The notes beneath the pieces were generated by a model that was not told the origin of the DNA, did no database searches, and was given only the letters and a program-made list of their open reading frames with translations. A program made the translations under genes and the position numbers. A DNA stretch of 35,269 nt from an uncultured Clostridium sp. (GTDB lineage: Bacteria > Bacillota > Clostridia > TANB77 > CAG-508), in contig CABUKD010000020.1 in assembly GCA_902492105.1 (NCBI GenBank), positions 1 to 35,269 of the forward strand, written 5' to 3'. Position 1 is the first letter of the stretch. Each line of letters begins with the position of its first letter. Below are positions 15,618-23,316 of this stretch, piece after piece.

Positions 15618-17135
15618 CTAGATTACTATGTAAAGTATTGGCCTCGTTGAAATGTACGGGTCGGTGTTTTCTCTTGTAATACAGTTACTACGATAAAAAG
15701 CATAATGTTTATTTCCATTTTGTTTACATCCTCCTCCTCTAGTAGCTCGACGATCATAACCATAAGCTTCCTGTGTCCATTCCCAACAATTTCCTGCGAA
15801 ATCATATATATTATTTGCTTTCCAAGATTCCTTATATCCTGCTGTTTGTTTTTCTCCTGCTCCTTCTTCTGTATTATTCGAATAATTTCCCCAATTTGTT
15901 GAATCTGTGCTAGCATAATATCCACTATCAATTAGCCAACTGCATACTGCTTCCCATTGGTTTCCATATATCATCGTTGTTTTGGCTACTATTTCATTTT
16001 CTGTTTTTTCTGTATTATCTACTAGTTGAACACATGCTAATTTGAATTCATACCAATTTTTTTCTGTTACTACCATTTGACCTTTTTGTACTGTTGGAAC
16101 TTCAATATTTCCAGTCAATTCATATCTTCCTATATAAAATCCTCCATATTTTACTATACTATTATATACATCTGTATATTCATCTACTATTTTTTGTGCA
16201 AAATCTTGTGTATCTTTAGCTCCCATTATTTCTTGAAAATCATTATTATTTGCATCACTGTATATTATATCCGGCTCTCTATAGGCAGCAGCTTCATACA
16301 ATGGACCAGGTTCCGTGTTGCTATCTACAGTTCCAACTGGCTCTATCTTAATATTACTATATATATCAGTTGTTGCTTCTCCGTAACATAATTGATAACT
16401 ATTTCCATCAATAATATACATGTCATCTAATTTTTCTTTATTTATTGGTATCCACACAAACTCATTTCCTATACTATGATTTGTTTCATCTATTCGGCTT
16501 GTTATTACTAGTCCATTATCTATTTTGTTTATTTTATCTGTTTTTCCTACTGCAAATCCTGCTGGTATCCATGCTGTTTTTCCTTCAATATCTGTATACT
16601 TCTGTGTTGTAGCATATATTTCTGAAAATATTTCATCTAAACTTACTTCTATTAATTTTTCATCAAGTACTTCCGTTTCTGTACTTAACAACTCTATTTT
16701 TATTACATATGATTGTTTATCTTCTAATCCGCTAAAAGTATACGTTTTTTCTGTTTGTGTTGTTTTTTCTGTAAAATTTGCTTCTGCTGGTTTCTTTATA
16801 GAATATCTTATATTTAGTCCTTCTGACTTTTCAGTTGTTACTTTTACACTTATTTCTGTACTTGACACAACTGTTGCTACTACTTTTCTTATTTCTGGTG
16901 TTAAGTTTCCTGTTCCACCATTTTCATTAATTATACTATTTAATTCATTTGCTAAATTTTGAATTTCTTGTTGTTCATTTAATATTGCACCTTCCCATGT
17001 ATTTTGTGCCTCTTGTGCTGTACTTATTATTCCATCTTCTCCTAATAGCATGTTAATTGTTACACCTGCTAAAATTAGCATTATTACTATGGTTACAATG
17101 AGAGCAATTAATGTAATACCTTTTGTTTTTTTCAT
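15618..17135 (-). CDS. Prepilin-like secreted protein with Fn3-like and formylglycine-generating-enzyme-like domains
   Basis: The start at 17135 gives 505 residues and has GGAGG 10 nt upstream; a longer frame to 17213 has no ribosome binding site. The N terminus MKKTKGITLIALIV is a type IV prepilin-like signal with a peptidase site after Gly6. The usual Glu5 of pilins is Ala here. A roughly 20-residue hydrophobic helix and an alpha-helical stalk follow (to about 70). Residues 80-165 look like a fibronectin-III-type sandwich. The rest resembles the SUMF1/FGE fold: FVWIPI, GNCWEWTQEAYG, then RATRGGG and RSN near the C terminus, matching the GNVWEWT...RGGS hallmark. I see no clear pair of catalytic cysteines, so a binding or structural role (C-type-lectin-like) is more likely than enzyme activity. 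Confidence 0.8.
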   Translation of the reverse strand: MKKTKGITLIALIVTIVIMLILAGVTINMLLGEDGIISTAQEAQNTWEGAILNEQQEIQNLANELNSIINENGGTGNLTPEIRKVVATVVSSTEISVKVTTEKSEGLNIRYSIKKPAEANFTEKTTQTEKTYTFSGLEDKQSYVIKIELLSTETEVLDEKLIEVSLDEIFSEIYATTQKYTDIEGKTAWIPAGFAVGKTDKINKIDNGLVITSRIDETNHSIGNEFVWIPINKEKLDDMYIIDGNSYQLCYGEATTDIYSNIKIEPVGTVDSNTEPGPLYEAAAYREPDIIYSDANNNDFQEIMGAKDTQDFAQKIVDEYTDVYNSIVKYGGFYIGRYELTGNIEVPTVQKGQMVVTEKNWYEFKLACVQLVDNTEKTENEIVAKTTMIYGNQWEAVCSWLIDSGYYASTDSTNWGNYSNNTEEGAGEKQTAGYKESWKANNIYDFAGNCWEWTQEAYGYDRRATRGGGCKQNGNKHYAFYRSNCITRENTDPYISTRPILYIVI

Positions 17136-17178
17136 TTTTACTATTCCTCCATTTATTATTTTGATTTTTTCACACAAA

Positions 17179-17337
17179 TTAAGACGAATTATGTCTAAGA
17201 AGACATAATCCATCTTTTAAATTCTGAAATCTTATATATAATTTTAGTATAGTAAATAAATCTAAATTTTCTTTAGTTTGTGGTTTAAATTGTAACTCTC
17301 TCTCTCTCTCTTTTACTATTTCAGTACTTTCAAGCAT
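17179..17337 (-). CDS. Possible 52-residue leader ORF before the pilin-like gene
   Basis: An ATG at 17337 follows AAGGAG by 11 nt and opens 52 codons (MLESTEIVKERERELQFK... ending in RHNSS). It lies inside the leader of the pilin-like gene, downstream of the promoter at 17381-17409. Its ERERE stretch is encoded by an eight-unit dinucleotide run, so slippage there would break the frame. No family is recognised. It may be a leader peptide or chance. Confidence 0.2.
   Translation of the reverse strand: MLESTEIVKERERELQFKPQTKENLDLFTILKLYIRFQNLKDGLCLLRHNSS
17296..17311. repeat. (CT)8 microsatellite in the leader of the pilin-like gene
   Basis: Sixteen bases of perfect CT repeat on the plus strand (AG on the transcribed minus strand) lie about 160 nt upstream of the pilin-like ATG and within the small leader ORF. 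Confidence 0.9.
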
Positions 17338-17380
17338 TTCTACTCTTTCTCCTTCGTTTTTCCTTCTTTTTTCTACCCTC

Positions 17381-17409
17381 ATTATATCAATATCTCTTTT
17401 ACTTTGCAA
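17381..17409 (-). promoter_or_regulatory. Promoter of the pilin-like gene
   Basis: On the minus strand TTGCAA (17409-17404) and TATAAT (17386-17381) are 17 nt apart. Transcription would start near 17374, giving an unusually long leader of about 240 nt. Confidence 0.65.
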
Positions 17410-17485
17410 GTGCTTTTTTCTCTTTTATTTTTCTTTTTTCTGTTTTTATCTCTATTTTTTGTTGGTATTTGGCTTCTTTTTTCAA

Positions 17486-17540
17486 TGTCAATGAGGACGG
17501 AGGATTTTGACATTAATAGTACCAAATAAGCCCGTCCCCA
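17486..17540. repeat. GGGGACGG-type palindromic repeat, diverged copy
   Basis: TGTCAATGAGGACGG followed by AGGATTTTGACA (17486-17512) is bounded by TGTCA/TGACA, and CCGTCCCC follows at about 17532-17539. It is a diverged relative of the copies at 19774-19802 and 21188-21276. It sits just downstream of the tex stop (minus strand). Confidence 0.65.
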
Positions 17541-17549
17541 ATAGTCCTA

Positions 17550-19745
17550 TTAAACATCTTTCATAGATAATTGAACTTTTTGTCTTTCGGTATCTATTCC
17601 AATTACTTTTACTTTTACAATATCTCCTACAGAAACTACATTAGATGGATTTTTTACAAAGCTATTACTTAATTGTGAAATATGTACTAGCCCATCATGT
17701 TTTACGCCAATATCTACAAATGCTCCAAAATCTGTTACATTTCTTACAGTTCCTGTTAATACCATTCCTTCTTTTAAATCTTCAAATTTTAATACATCTG
17801 CCCTTAAAATTTGTTTTGGCATTTCGTCTCTTGGGTCTCTACCTGGTTTTGAAAGTTCTTCAATAATATCTTTTAATGTCATTTCTCCTACATTTAGCTT
17901 GCTTGCTGTTTCTGGTATTTTTACGGTTGCTAATTTTTCTTTTATTTCTTTTAATTTATCCTTATCTAATAAATCTTTCTTATCATACCCTATTTGTTTT
18001 AATAAATTCTCTGCAATTTCATAACTTTCTGGGTGAACTGCTGTAATTTCTAGTGGATTGCTTCCTCCTGGAATTCTAATAAATCCGGCACATTGTTCAA
18101 ATGCTGCTTTTCCTAGTTTTGCTACTTTTAATAATTCTTTTCTTTCTTTTAGTTTTCCATTTTCATCACGATATTTTACAATATTATTAGCAATGGTTTT
18201 ATTAATTCCTGCCACATAAGAAAGTAAGGATGGGGTTGCTGTGTTTACATCAACACCTACTTCATTTACAGCATCTTCTACCACACCTGTTAGGCTTTCT
18301 GTTAGCTTGTTTTGGTCAACATCATGTTGGTATTGCCCTACTCCTATTGCTTTTGGATCTATTTTTACTAATTCTGCAAGTGGGTCTTGCAATCTTCTTG
18401 CAATAGAAATGGCTCCTCTTAAAGAAACATTAATATCTGGATATTCTTCTGTTGCAAGTTTTGATGCAGAATAAACAGATGCTCCCGCTTCACTAACAAT
18501 GGCATAATATACTTTTTTATCTAATTCTTTTAACATATCAGATACAAAACTTTCAGACTCACGAGAAGCAGTACCATTTCCAATAGCAATAATATCTACA
18601 TCATATTTGTTAATGAATTCTTTTAATACCTTTTTTGCACCTTCTATATCATTTTGTGGCTCTGTTGGATACACGGTAGTAGTTGCTAATAGCTTTCCTG
18701 TTTCGTCAATTACTGCAATTTTGCAACCAGTACGGTAAGCAGGGTCAAATCCCATTACTGTCATTCCTTTTAATGGTGGTGCAAGAAGTAATGGTTTGGC
18801 ATTTTTACCAAATACTTTAATAGCTTGTTCTTCTGCTTTTTCTGTTAAATCTGAACGAATTTCTCTATCAATTGAAGGTTCTATCAGTCTTTTCCAGCTA
18901 TCATCAATTGTAGTTTGTAACATAGAGGTAAATTGCGTATTTCCTTTTATCATATCTCTTGCAATGAAATCTAATATTTTATCTTCTGGCTTTTCTAATT
19001 TCACCTTTAAATATTCTTCTTTTTCTCCACGATTGATTGCTAAAATACGGTGGCTTGGCAAATGATTTACTTTTTCATTAAAATCATAATACATTTGATA
19101 CGCTGTTTTTTCTTCTGGTTTTGTTGCTTTTGTAGAGATAATGCCTTCTCTATAACAAATTCTTTTAATTTGTTTACGATATTTTGGATTGTCTGATATA
19201 ATTTCTGCAATAATATCTAATGCCCCTTGAATAGCATCTTCTGCAGTTGCAACTACTTTATCTTTATTTTTCTTATCCTCTTCTGATAAGCTATCTATAT
19301 TAATATATTGTTCTGCAATTTCTGCAATTGGTGTTTTCTCTGTTTGTGTTAAAATAATATTTGCTAGTGGTTCTAATCCTTTTGCTTTTGCCACTGTTGC
19401 CCTTGTTTTCTTTTTTTGCTTATATGGCCTATAAATATCTTCTACTTCTGCTAAAGTAGTAGCTTCTTCTAAAGATTTCACAATTTCTTCTGTTAGCTTT
19501 CCTTGATTTTCAATAGAAGTTTTCACTTCTTGCTTTCTTGCTTCTAAATTACGAAGATAAGTAAGTCTTTCCCCCAATGTTCTTAAAACTTCATCAGAAA
19601 GTCCACCTGTTACTTCTTTTCTATAACGGGCTATAAAAGGAATGGTATTTCCTTCGTCTATTAATGCTACTGTTTTTTGTACTTGCCCTTCTCTAATGTT
19701 TAACTCTTGTGCAATCATTTGAGCTATTCTATTTTGTTCTTCCAT
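17550..19745 (-). CDS. tex: Tex family RNA-binding transcription accessory protein
   Basis: The 731-residue protein matches full-length Tex (YhgF/YdcI). Tex binds nucleic acid and is linked to transcription and RNA surveillance. Domains in order: an N-terminal helical region (IAQELNIREGQVQKTVALIDEGNTIPFIARYRKE...), a YqgF/RNase-H-like fold in the middle (GFDPAYRTGCKIAVID), a helix-hairpin-helix region (VDVNTATPSLLSYVAGI) and a C-terminal S1 domain from about residue 655 (VLTGTVRNVTDFGAFVDIG). The ribosome binding site is GAGG about 10 nt from the ATG. The zinc-ribbon gene lies 87 nt upstream on the same strand, with a palindromic repeat between them. Nothing is truncated. Confidence 0.97.
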   Translation of the reverse strand: MEEQNRIAQMIAQELNIREGQVQKTVALIDEGNTIPFIARYRKEVTGGLSDEVLRTLGERLTYLRNLEARKQEVKTSIENQGKLTEEIVKSLEEATTLAEVEDIYRPYKQKKKTRATVAKAKGLEPLANIILTQTEKTPIAEIAEQYINIDSLSEEDKKNKDKVVATAEDAIQGALDIIAEIISDNPKYRKQIKRICYREGIISTKATKPEEKTAYQMYYDFNEKVNHLPSHRILAINRGEKEEYLKVKLEKPEDKILDFIARDMIKGNTQFTSMLQTTIDDSWKRLIEPSIDREIRSDLTEKAEEQAIKVFGKNAKPLLLAPPLKGMTVMGFDPAYRTGCKIAVIDETGKLLATTTVYPTEPQNDIEGAKKVLKEFINKYDVDIIAIGNGTASRESESFVSDMLKELDKKVYYAIVSEAGASVYSASKLATEEYPDINVSLRGAISIARRLQDPLAELVKIDPKAIGVGQYQHDVDQNKLTESLTGVVEDAVNEVGVDVNTATPSLLSYVAGINKTIANNIVKYRDENGKLKERKELLKVAKLGKAAFEQCAGFIRIPGGSNPLEITAVHPESYEIAENLLKQIGYDKKDLLDKDKLKEIKEKLATVKIPETASKLNVGEMTLKDIIEELSKPGRDPRDEMPKQILRADVLKFEDLKEGMVLTGTVRNVTDFGAFVDIGVKHDGLVHISQLSNSFVKNPSNVVSVGDIVKVKVIGIDTERQKVQLSMKDV

Positions 19746-19773
19746 TTTGTTTTAACCTCTTTCTTTTTTTATT

Positions 19774-19802
19774 TTGTCAATGGGGACGGAGATTTTTGAC
19801 AA
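19774..19802. repeat. GGGGACGG palindromic repeat, single copy
   Basis: TTGTCA and TGACAA bound a 29-nt unit with GGGGACGGAG in the middle. The unit is nearly identical to each arm of the element at 21188-21276. It lies between the zinc-ribbon gene and tex. Confidence 0.75.
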
Positions 19803-19832
19803 CTATCTCCATTGTTAATGTTTAACAATTTT

Positions 19833-20201
19833 TTACACATTTAAAATGCTAATAATCTTAGGTTTTGAAGTAATTACTCCTACTCCTAATTTAAAAATCA
19901 CTTTAATATTTGGATGCTCCTTTGTTACTTCTACTTCGTCTGCTCCATTTCCACTCCATAAGTTAAACATCACTTGATGTTTTCCAACTGTAGCAGGTAT
20001 ACAAGCTTCTTGTCCTGCACTTAAACTTGCTACTTGGTTACCATCCATAAAAACTTTAACTGGCACCAAACAGCCATAATATTGGCCTTCTCTTCTAAAA
20101 ATAATGCTCCCCATTTTTGTTTCTTCTTTTACACGAAATCCACATTTATTACAAAATATTGCATCATCTTGTACTTGATTTCCACATTGATTACAAAACA
20201 T
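19833..20201 (-). CDS. Zinc-ribbon protein with a PEGA-like beta domain
   Basis: This is a 122-residue protein. Residues 1-25 are a zinc ribbon with two CxxC pairs (CNQCG at 3-7 and CNKCG at 17-21). The remainder is a small beta domain (VPVKVFMDGNQVASLSAGQEACIPATVGKHQVMF), similar to PEGA-type domains, with a final hydrophobic strand. There is no membrane segment, so it is cytoplasmic. The start is odd: no ribosome binding site lies next to the ATG, and the only good one (GGAAGGAG, about 20249-20242) is some 40 nt upstream. The frame stays open up to that site, so a rare AUU start is possible. It is the first gene before tex on the same strand. Function is unknown. Confidence 0.75.
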   Translation of the reverse strand: MFCNQCGNQVQDDAIFCNKCGFRVKEETKMGSIIFRREGQYYGCLVPVKVFMDGNQVASLSAGQEACIPATVGKHQVMFNLWSGNGADEVEVTKEHPNIKVIFKLGVGVITSKPKIISILNV

Positions 20202-20266
20202 ATTTTTTGCTAGATATATTTTATAATTAATATATCTTAACTCCTTCCCTTTTTGTTTTCTAAATT

Positions 20267-20295
20267 ATTATATCTTACTCCCTGTGAAAAAACAA
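20267..20295 (-). promoter_or_regulatory. Promoter of the zinc-ribbon (and perhaps tex) transcript
   Basis: On the minus strand TTGTTT (20295-20290) and TATAAT (20272-20267) are 17 nt apart. Confidence 0.55.
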
Positions 20296-20391
20296 GCTTA
20301 TTGTTACAATTCCTTCAAGCTTGCAATAAATTATCAATAATAGATTGTAACGTTAAAATAGGCATGCCTCAGAATATTTTGTACTTTCTTG

Positions 20392-20420
20392 TTGTATTTT
20401 GTAAAATTTTAATATATAAT
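20392..20420 (+). promoter_or_regulatory. Promoter of the DUF4352-like gene
   Basis: TTGTAT (20392-20397) and TATAAT (20415-20420) are separated by 17 nt. The start codon lies about 27 nt after the expected transcription start. Confidence 0.65.
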
Positions 20421-20453
20421 GTCAATATAAAAATAAAAGAGGAGGTTTTTTAT

Positions 20454-21173
20454 ATGGGAATTGCTGCATTAGTATTAGGTATACTTTCATGTGTAATTGC
20501 ATTAATACCAGTATTTGGTTTCTTTGCTGTTTTTACAGCTCTTGCTGGCATTATTTTAGCAATTGTAGATTTAGTTCAAAAATCAAAAAAAGGAGGCAAA
20601 AAAGGATTTGCCATTGCAGGTTTAATTCTATCGATTTTATCTGGAATTCTTATGATTGTATCTGTTGTTATTTTAGGTGTAGGAATTTATAATGCTGCTG
20701 AAGATGGTATTTTAGATCCTAATTCTATCTTTTCTAACAGCATTTATTCTGATATTCCATCTAACAATTCATCAAACACTCCTTTGCCAGATACAGAATA
20801 TACTGTTGGACAAACAGCTACAATTGATGGATTAAAAATTAGTTTTTTAAGTGCAAACACCAATTTTACAGATTATTATAAGTATACTGATATAGAATTA
20901 GGCTATAAAATAATAAAAGCAGATTTTGAATTTGAAAATGTAGATACTACCTCTAATTATGCGTCATCTTATAATTTTAATTGTTATGCAGATGGATATA
21001 GTTGTGACATGTTCTATTCTGTACAAAATTCTACTTTTTCAGATACTTTAGCTGCTGGTAGAAAAACCAAAGGTTCTGTTTACTTTAAAGTACCAAGTAA
21101 TGCAACAGAAATTGTTTTAGATTATACTCCAAACAGTTTCTTAGATGAAAAAGTATCTTTCAAAGTTTTATAA
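20454..21173 (+). CDS. Membrane protein with DUF4190-like helices and a DUF4352-like external domain
   Basis: The ATG at 20454 has GAGGAGG about 8 nt upstream and lies just after a good promoter; a longer frame from 20253 would begin upstream of that promoter. The protein has 239 residues. Residues 1-78 hold two membrane helices separated by a basic loop (KSKKGGKKG), as in DUF4190-type proteins. A Ser/Asn-rich linker follows. Residues 105-239 form a beta-sandwich that resembles DUF4352 (VGQTATIDGLKISFLSA...), and the segment KADFEFENVDTT has the family's typical strand pattern. It is expected at the cell surface. The function is unknown; DUF4352 proteins are common lipoproteins or membrane proteins in Firmicutes. 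Confidence 0.8.
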   Translation: MGIAALVLGILSCVIALIPVFGFFAVFTALAGIILAIVDLVQKSKKGGKKGFAIAGLILSILSGILMIVSVVILGVGIYNAAEDGILDPNSIFSNSIYSDIPSNNSSNTPLPDTEYTVGQTATIDGLKISFLSANTNFTDYYKYTDIELGYKIIKADFEFENVDTTSNYASSYNFNCYADGYSCDMFYSVQNSTFSDTLAAGRKTKGSVYFKVPSNATEIVLDYTPNSFLDEKVSFKVL

Positions 21174-21187
21174 TGAATTACTAAATA

Positions 21188-21276
21188 GTGTTAATGGGGA
21201 CGGAGATTTTTGACAACATTTTATTTTGTTTTTGATTTTTTTAAATGTTGTCAAAAATCTCCGTCCCCATTGACAC
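21188..21276. repeat. Paired GGGGACGG palindrome acting as shared terminator
   Basis: Two 34-nt arms (21188-21221 and 21243-21276) are inverted copies with one difference in 34. They can form a very long hairpin with a 21-nt T-rich loop. Each arm contains the TGGGGACGGAGATTTTTGAC unit seen singly at 19774-19802. The element fills the gap between converging genes and ends exactly at the ABC-F stop codon. Confidence 0.9.
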
Positions 21277-22857
21277 TTATTCTACTCCCAAATATTGATC
21301 ATAAGTTACTTCTCTATCTACCATTCCGTCCGCTTTTAAGTCTATAATCCTATTTGCTACTGTTTGCATTAATTGGTGGTCATGTGAAGTAAATAAGATA
21401 TTACCTTTAAATTTTTTCATACCTTCATTTAATGCTGTAATAGATTCCATATCTAAATGATTAGTTGGCTCGTCAAAAATTAAAAAGTTAGCTCCTGAAA
21501 GCATCATTTTAGAAAGTACGCATCTTACTTTTTCTCCTCCTGATAATACATTTACTTTTTTTAAGGCTTCTTCTCCTGAAAATAACATTCTTCCCAAAAA
21601 GCTTCTTACATAAGTTTCGTCAGGATCTTTGGAATATTGTCTTAACCAGTCTGTAATGCTTAAGTCTGATTCAAATAAGTAATTATTATCTTTTGGGAAA
21701 TAGCTATTAGTAATGGTTGTTCCCCAAACTAATTCTCCTTCATCTGGTTCTAATTCTCCTGCTAATATTTGAAAAAGAACTGTTTTTGCATTTTCGTTAT
21801 CTGCTAAAAATGCAATTTTATCATTAGCTTTAACAGTAAAAGAAATATTATTTAATATTTTTTCTCCATTTACTGTTTTAGAAATATTTTTAACATGTAA
21901 AATTTCTTTTCCTGGTTCTCTGTCTGGTTTAAAGTCTATGTATGGATATCTTCTATTAGATGGTTTTATTTCATCTAATTCTATTTTTTCTAGTGATTTT
22001 TTACGAGATGTTGCTTGTTTGGATTTAGAAGCATTTGCACTAAATCTTGCAATAAATTCTTGTAATTCTTTAATTTTTTCTTCTTTTTTCTTATTTGCCT
22101 CTTTCATTTGTTTTAAAGCAAGTTGGCTAGATTCATACCAGAAGTCATAATTTCCCGGATAAATTTTAATTTTTCCAAAATCTACATCTGCAATATGAGT
22201 ACATACTTTATTTAAAAAGTATCTATCATGTGATACAACAATTACTGTATTTTCAAAATTAATTAAAAATTCTTCTAACCAATTAATACTTTTTAAGTCT
22301 AAGTCGTTGGTGGGTTCGTCCAATAGTAAAATATCTGGATTTCCAAATAAAGCTTGTGCAAGTAGCACTTTTACTTTATCTTTTGCCTCTAAATTACTCA
22401 TAAGCTCATAATGTTTTTCTGGCTCAATTCCTAAATCATTTAATAAAACTGCTCCATCTGCTTCTGCGTTCCAACCATCTAATTCTGCGAATCTTTCTTC
22501 TAATTTTGCAGCCTTCATTCCATCTGCTTCTGAAAAATCTGGTTTACTGTAAATTGCTTCTTTTTCTTTCATAATTTGATAAAGTTCAGTATTTCCCATA
22601 ATTACAGTATCCATTACGGTATAGTCTTCAAAAGCAAAGTGATCTTGTTTCAAAACAGAAATTCTTTCTGTTTTTTCTTTGCTTACTTCTCCTTTGCTTG
22701 GTTCTAATTCTCCAGATAATACTTTTAAAAAGGTAGATTTTCCAGCTCCATTTGCTCCAATAATACCATAGCAACAACCTTTATTAAATTTCATATTAAC
22801 ATCTTCAAATAATGTTCTTTTTCCAAATCGAACAGTAACACCTGTTACAGTAAGCAT
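21277..22857 (-). CDS. ykpA: ABC-F family ATPase, YkpA/YbiT type
   Basis: This 526-residue soluble protein has two ATP-binding cassettes and no membrane helices, as in ABC-F proteins that act on the ribosome. NBD1 has a good Walker A (GANGAGKST, 34-42) and Walker B (LLLDEPTNDLD) but a broken signature (NLEAKDK instead of LSGGx). A charged linker with KKKEEKIKELQEF and ASKSKQATSRKK lies between the halves. NBD2 has a degraded Walker A (ADNENAKT) but an intact LSGGEKVRC signature and FDEPTNHLD. The closest known type is YkpA of Bacillus, which shows related substitutions. AAGGAGG precedes the ATG. A role in translation is likely; resistance is not implied by sequence. Confidence 0.92.
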   Translation of the reverse strand: MLTVTGVTVRFGKRTLFEDVNMKFNKGCCYGIIGANGAGKSTFLKVLSGELEPSKGEVSKEKTERISVLKQDHFAFEDYTVMDTVIMGNTELYQIMKEKEAIYSKPDFSEADGMKAAKLEERFAELDGWNAEADGAVLLNDLGIEPEKHYELMSNLEAKDKVKVLLAQALFGNPDILLLDEPTNDLDLKSINWLEEFLINFENTVIVVSHDRYFLNKVCTHIADVDFGKIKIYPGNYDFWYESSQLALKQMKEANKKKEEKIKELQEFIARFSANASKSKQATSRKKSLEKIELDEIKPSNRRYPYIDFKPDREPGKEILHVKNISKTVNGEKILNNISFTVKANDKIAFLADNENAKTVLFQILAGELEPDEGELVWGTTITNSYFPKDNNYLFESDLSITDWLRQYSKDPDETYVRSFLGRMLFSGEEALKKVNVLSGGEKVRCVLSKMMLSGANFLIFDEPTNHLDMESITALNEGMKKFKGNILFTSHDHQLMQTVANRIIDLKADGMVDREVTYDQYLGVE

Positions 22858-22933
22858 TTTCTTTCCTCCTTGTTTTTTTGCTTAAGTTTTATTTTTTCAT
22901 TTTTTCTTATTTTCTTAAGGTTTCAGCTATTCT

Positions 22934-22961
22934 ATTATACCATATTTTTCTAAATTGTAAA
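22934..22961 (-). promoter_or_regulatory. Promoter of the ABC-F gene
   Basis: On the minus strand TTTACA (22961-22956) and TATAAT (22939-22934) are 16 nt apart, about 75 nt upstream of the start codon. Confidence 0.65.
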
Positions 22962-22977
22962 GAATAATGCCATTATA

Positions 22978-23011
22978 AAAAAGAAGTTCCTTTTTTAAGA
23001 AACTTCTTTTT
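22978..23011. terminator. Terminator after the DUF378 gene
   Basis: AAAAAGAAGTTCCTT (22978-22992) and AAGAAACTTCTTTTT (22997-23011) form a 15-bp stem with one G-U pair and a TTTT loop. On the minus strand it ends in a T-run. Confidence 0.8.
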
Positions 23012-23025
23012 AGTTTGCTATTTCC

Positions 23026-23214
23026 TTATTTATCAAATAAGATTTTAATAGCCCATAGTCCTGAGATACCAACTAAGATATAAATAATTCTGCTAATAAT
23101 GGACATTGCACCAAAAATAGCATCTACTAAATTGAAATTAAAAATTCCAACTAGTCCCCAGTTAATAGCTCCAATTATGACTAAAACAAGAGCAATTTTA
23201 TCTATTACTTTCAT
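23026..23214 (-). CDS. DUF378 small membrane protein
   Basis: This 62-residue protein has two membrane helices (about 5-25 and 38-58). The segment ALVLVIIGAINWGLVGIF and the later ILVGISGLWAIK match the DUF378 (YuzA-like) family, whose function is not known. An AAGGAGG site lies upstream of the ATG at 23214. It stands alone between CorA and the ABC-F gene, with its own terminator. Confidence 0.9.
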   Translation of the reverse strand: MKVIDKIALVLVIIGAINWGLVGIFNFNLVDAIFGAMSIISRIIYILVGISGLWAIKILFDK

Positions 23215-23316
23215 GAAAAAATCCTCCTTAAAAACAAATAAAAATTGTTTATTCTTATTATATGGAATTTTTATTTTTTTATACTTGTTTTTTAAAAGGT
23301 ATTTTTTTCAAAAATT

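Noticed and set aside
16525..16962. 145-codon plus-strand frame opposite the pilin-like gene
   Set aside because: It is the antisense shadow of the Fn3-like and stalk region; Ser/Val/Phe-rich composition mirrors the real gene and there is no ribosome site.
17341..17409. N-terminal extension of the leader ORF up to 17409
   Set aside because: The extension overlaps the -35/-10 promoter of the pilin-like gene, so it would not be transcribed.
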